From assembly GCA_046327755.1 (NCBI GenBank), contig JAXLXW010000014.1, positions 61,044-125,043 on the forward strand: a stretch of DNA of 64,000 nt, written 5' to 3'. The DNA is from SCN-70-22 sp046327755 (lineage in GTDB: Bacteria > Gemmatimonadota > Gemmatimonadetes > Gemmatimonadales > Gemmatimonadaceae). This document shows positions 61,678-64,000 of this stretch, one piece after another. Each line of letters begins with the position of its first letter. The first letter of the stretch is position 1. The notes under the pieces are model-generated. The model worked only from the letters and a program-made list of their open reading frames with translations. It ran no database searches and was not told where the DNA came from. The position numbers and the translations under genes were made by a program.

Positions 61678-62595
61678 CTAACGCTTCGCGGCTTCCACCA
61701 CGATCGGGAGCTCGGCCTTCTTGCTCCACTCTTCCCACGAGCCGTCGTAGATCCGGGCGTTGAGGCCGGCGCGGCGGGCCGCGAGGTACAGGAGCGAGGC
61801 CTGCATCCCAATGTGGCAGTAGGTGACCACGGTGTCGCCCGGCTTCACGCCGGCAGCGGCGAAGAGCCGGCTCAGCTTGGGCTGGTCGCGCAACTGGGTG
61901 AGCTCGCCGGTGAGCTGGGAGAACGGGACGTTGGCCGCGCCGGGGATGTGACCGGCGCGCGGCATCTGGCCGGGAGAGTAGCCGAGGTAGAATTCCGGCG
62001 CCCGCGCGTCGAGGATGCGAACGCCCGCGGTGTTCGTGTTCTGGCTGAGCCACGTCACGTCGGCGATGACCGACGCATCGACGTTAGGCGTGAAGCTCCC
62101 GCGCGCGACCGCCGGTGCGTCGTGGGCGATGGGGCGCCCCGCGTCGCGCCAGGCCTCGCTGCCGCCATCCAGGACCGACACGCGCCCCTTGAGCCCGAGG
62201 TAGTCGAGCGTCACGAGGAGGCGTGCCACCTGCAGCGGCTGGCCGTAGATCACGAGCCGGTCGCCGTCGTTCACCCCGACCGACTCGAGGAGCGAGTCGA
62301 GCTGGGGAGCGGGCGGCATCTGGCTGCTCAACCCCTCCAGCGACGGCGCATAGCTCGAGAAGAGCACCAGGCGCGCCCCAGGCACGTGCCCCGCATCGTA
62401 CTCCGCCTTCGACGCCGCGGCGTGCAGGATGGCCTGTCGTGGGTCGCCCAGGTGCTGTGCCATCCACTCTCCGGTCACGAGGAGCGGGATGGCGGCGGAC
62501 GTTCCCTGGGCGCCGGCGCGAGCGGGCCACGCGAGCGCGGCGAGAGCGAGCATCGCCGTCGCGAGGCGAGCCGTTCGAACGAGACGTGCGGGCAT
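61678..62595 (-). CDS. Exported tandem-rhodanese sulfurtransferase
   Basis: 305 residues. A signal peptide ends near ARAGAQ, so the enzyme is periplasmic. Two rhodanese domains follow. The first (about 35-160) lacks a catalytic Cys (VIYGQPLQVA at the active-site position) and is structural. The second has the active-site loop with Cys260 in TYCHIGMQAS. This layout is that of thiosulfate or 3-mercaptopyruvate sulfurtransferases. It is divergent from a TsdA-like cytochrome across 147 bases, suggesting joint sulfur metabolism. The ATG at 62595 gives the signal peptide; the open frame extends to 63738 without support. The stop lies in a GCCTAACG octamer. Confidence 0.87.
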   Translation of the reverse strand: MPARLVRTARLATAMLALAALAWPARAGAQGTSAAIPLLVTGEWMAQHLGDPRQAILHAAASKAEYDAGHVPGARLVLFSSYAPSLEGLSSQMPPAPQLDSLLESVGVNDGDRLVIYGQPLQVARLLVTLDYLGLKGRVSVLDGGSEAWRDAGRPIAHDAPAVARGSFTPNVDASVIADVTWLSQNTNTAGVRILDARAPEFYLGYSPGQMPRAGHIPGAANVPFSQLTGELTQLRDQPKLSRLFAAAGVKPGDTVVTYCHIGMQASLLYLAARRAGLNARIYDGSWEEWSKKAELPIVVEAAKR

Positions 62596-62742
62596 GACGG
62601 AGTCCCCTGGTCGTGGTGGGATGCGAAAAGCTAAGGTGTTCGCGCGCCCGCGGTGATAGTTTGTCGCGTCTGTGGGCACGGGTGCGCAACCGGAGACATG
62701 GAGAACTCGCTGGCCATGGGACGAACGGTGGAGACGCAACGG

Positions 62743-63693
62743 ATGTCGAGACATGGGGCAGTGGCGCTCGCGGCATTGGCGGTGGCGGCGCTCGGCTGCG
62801 GTACGGGCAAGGTCGACGCGCGCGATGCGCACGCGAAGAACGCGCCTGCCTCCGAATCGACGCCCGCTCAGGCGCCGGCGGCACCGGTCGCGAACTCGAA
62901 GAACACGCCGAGCGGTGGCGTAGCCAAGGCTCCCTTCCGCATCCCGGCCGAGTCGGAAGTGAAGGACAGCGTCCTCCTGGCCTCGATCCGTCGTGGGCGC
63001 GCCCTCCTCAACCACACGCGCGATTCGCTGCCGCGACACGTTGGCAATGGCCTCGTGTGCACCAACTGCCACCTGCAGGACGGGACGCGCAAGCTGGGGA
63101 TGCCGTGGGTGGGCGTGTACGCGCGCTTTCCGCAGTACCGGAGCCGCGCCGGGACGACGCAGCTCATCGAGGATCGCGTCAACGACTGCTTCAAGCGCTC
63201 GCTGAACGGGCGCCCGCTCACGCCGGAGTCGCGCGACATGCGCGACATCGTGGCGTACATGGCCTTCCTCTCCATCGGCTATCCGGTCGGCACGGAGACC
63301 GAAGGGCAGGGGCTCCCCAAGATGGAGCCGCTCGAGGGGGACACCCTGCGCGGGGCGCAGGTCTTCGCCACGCGTTGCGCCCGCTGCCACGGGGCGAACG
63401 GCGACGGCTCGCCCGCTTACCCACCCCTGTGGGGAGCGCGTGCCTACAACATTGGTGCAGGCATGGCGCGCGTGCGCACCGCCGCTGCCTTCGTGAAGCA
63501 ATGGATGCCGCAGGACTCGGCGGGGGTCCTCACGGCGCAGGAGGCGTTCGACGTGGCGCGCTTCATCGACGCGCGCCCGCGCCCGGACTTCAAGGGGAAG
63601 GAACTCGACTGGCCGCACGGCGACCCGCCCCCCGACGTCGCCTACGCCACGGACGCGGCGCGTCGCAAGGGAGCGGCCGCCACGCGGCACTGA
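62743..63693 (+). CDS. Diheme c-type cytochrome lipoprotein, TsdA-like
   Basis: 316 residues from the ATG at 62743 (an in-frame ATG at 62698 is possible). A lipobox (AVAALGC) gives lipidated Cys19, then a long Ala/Pro linker. Two heme-binding motifs are present: C106-T-N-C-H110 and C212-A-R-C-H216. The segment LGMPWVGVYARFPQYRSRAG followed by NDCFKRSLNGRPL is like TsdA thiosulfate dehydrogenase, and Cys149 in NDCFKRS would be the axial Cys ligand known in that family. It probably oxidises thiosulfate to tetrathionate, or reduces it, at the outer face. The divergent rhodanese supports a sulfur role. Activity is inferred. Confidence 0.8.
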   Translation: MSRHGAVALAALAVAALGCGTGKVDARDAHAKNAPASESTPAQAPAAPVANSKNTPSGGVAKAPFRIPAESEVKDSVLLASIRRGRALLNHTRDSLPRHVGNGLVCTNCHLQDGTRKLGMPWVGVYARFPQYRSRAGTTQLIEDRVNDCFKRSLNGRPLTPESRDMRDIVAYMAFLSIGYPVGTETEGQGLPKMEPLEGDTLRGAQVFATRCARCHGANGDGSPAYPPLWGARAYNIGAGMARVRTAAAFVKQWMPQDSAGVLTAQEAFDVARFIDARPRPDFKGKELDWPHGDPPPDVAYATDAARRKGAAATRH

Positions 63694-63710
63694 GGCGCGA
63701 GCACCCGGGG

Positions 63711-63743
63711 TTGCCCCGGTGTTGCCCCGGTGTTGCACCGGTG
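63711..63743 (+). repeat. 11-bp tandem repeat between convergent genes
   Basis: Three copies of TTGCCCCGGTG (the last with one change) fill most of the 62-base gap between the cytochrome stop and the acyltransferase stop. Together with GCACCGGTGC they could form alternative hairpins and serve as the terminator. Confidence 0.75.
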
Positions 63744-63755
63744 CACGCGCCGGCG

Positions 63756-64000
63756 TTAGGCGCCGAACTGCGCGCGGTCGCGGTCGGCCAGGGCGCGCAC
63801 CCGCGCCATCACGGTGTCGGTGATCTGTTTGTACGTGCTTCCCTTGCCGGGGAGCGCCAGGAAGTCATCGAGCGCCATCGGCTGATCAAACCAGACGCGA
63901 ATCGGCTCGCCGCCGGTCCAGTTGCGTCGCAGCTGCTCCGCGAGGTCGTTGGTCAGCCCGGCGATAAAGGTCGGGATTACGATGGGACGGGCGGCGTGGA
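63756..64000 (-). CDS. C-terminal end of a probable PlsC-like acyltransferase
   Basis: Only the last 81 residues are inside the window; the gene runs off the right edge, so its start is missing. The visible protein contains ARPIVIPTFIAGLTNDL, then a basic NWTGGEPIRVWFDQP and a charged C-terminal helix ending RDRAQFGA. The PIVIPTFI-GL-NDL pattern and the following GEPIRVWF strand are like the C-terminal half of PlsC-family 1-acylglycerol-3-phosphate acyltransferases. The TAA stop is part of a CGTTAGGC octamer. The catalytic HxxxxD motif would be upstream, outside the window, so the call is provisional. Confidence 0.55.
   Translation of the reverse strand, partial: HAARPIVIPTFIAGLTNDLAEQLRRNWTGGEPIRVWFDQPMALDDFLALPGKGSTYKQITDTVMARVRALADRDRAQFGA

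Overview
The window is a GC-rich chromosomal segment with about 45 supported protein genes. It has no RNA gene, insertion sequence, prophage or CRISPR array that I can see. The gene content points to a Gemmatimonadota-type soil or aquatic heterotroph: a DUF5916 barrel protein, a SusC/SusD pair outside Bacteroidetes, many secreted peptidases and lipoproteins, HAF-type and Ig-repeat surface proteins, and widespread GTG/TTG starts. This assignment is inference from gene content; no rRNA or marker gene is present.

Layout. 0.2-10 kb: secreted M28 peptidase, membrane-anchored alpha/beta hydrolase, a zinc metallopeptidase next to an ATP-grasp ligase, a hexose-phosphate mutarotase, a lipoprotein serine hydrolase, a GlcD-type FAD oxidase and a hotdog thioesterase. 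10-17.6 kb: secreted amidase, an RND pump permease without its usual partners, a membrane PAS-receiver protein and a MarR regulator. 17.8-27.3 kb: a GH3 lipoprotein, then a tight run of arginase, TIGR00300-type ornithine cyclodeaminase-like protein, OPT transporter, FAD/GcvT demethylase and a two-domain cupredoxin lipoprotein. It reads as peptide and amino-acid catabolism with a redox partner. 27.4-36.3 kb: a siderophore-type TonB receptor, then a SusC-SusD-serine hydrolase operon ending in a strong terminator. 36.4-43.4 kb: M23 peptidase, DJ-1-family protein, HAF lipoprotein, and a two-gene ATP-grasp operon in which one protein is fused to a SET plus post-SET domain. 43.6-48.4 kb: envelope lipoproteins, a beta-barrel and a cyclophilin. 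48.5-53.9 kb: de novo NAD genes nadB, nadA and nadC, with copC-copD between nadB and nadA and a tiny zinc-ribbon gene fused by overlap to nadC. 54-64 kb: Big_2-repeat lipoprotein, M20 dipeptidase, small outer-membrane barrel, DUF5916 protein, a divergent rhodanese / TsdA-like cytochrome pair, and the end of an acyltransferase gene.

Most unusual observations. (1) The octamer CGTTAGGC (complement GCCTAACG) occurs 20 times exactly, with many near copies, in both orientations. It accounts for essentially every TTA leucine codon seen and for several stop codons. (2) The ATP-grasp-SET fusion with a companion ATP-grasp is a candidate uncharacterised peptide-ligation/methylation system. (3) Several genes look leaderless. 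(4) Short tandem repeats encode the hydrophobic cores of two signal peptides. All counts were made by eye.
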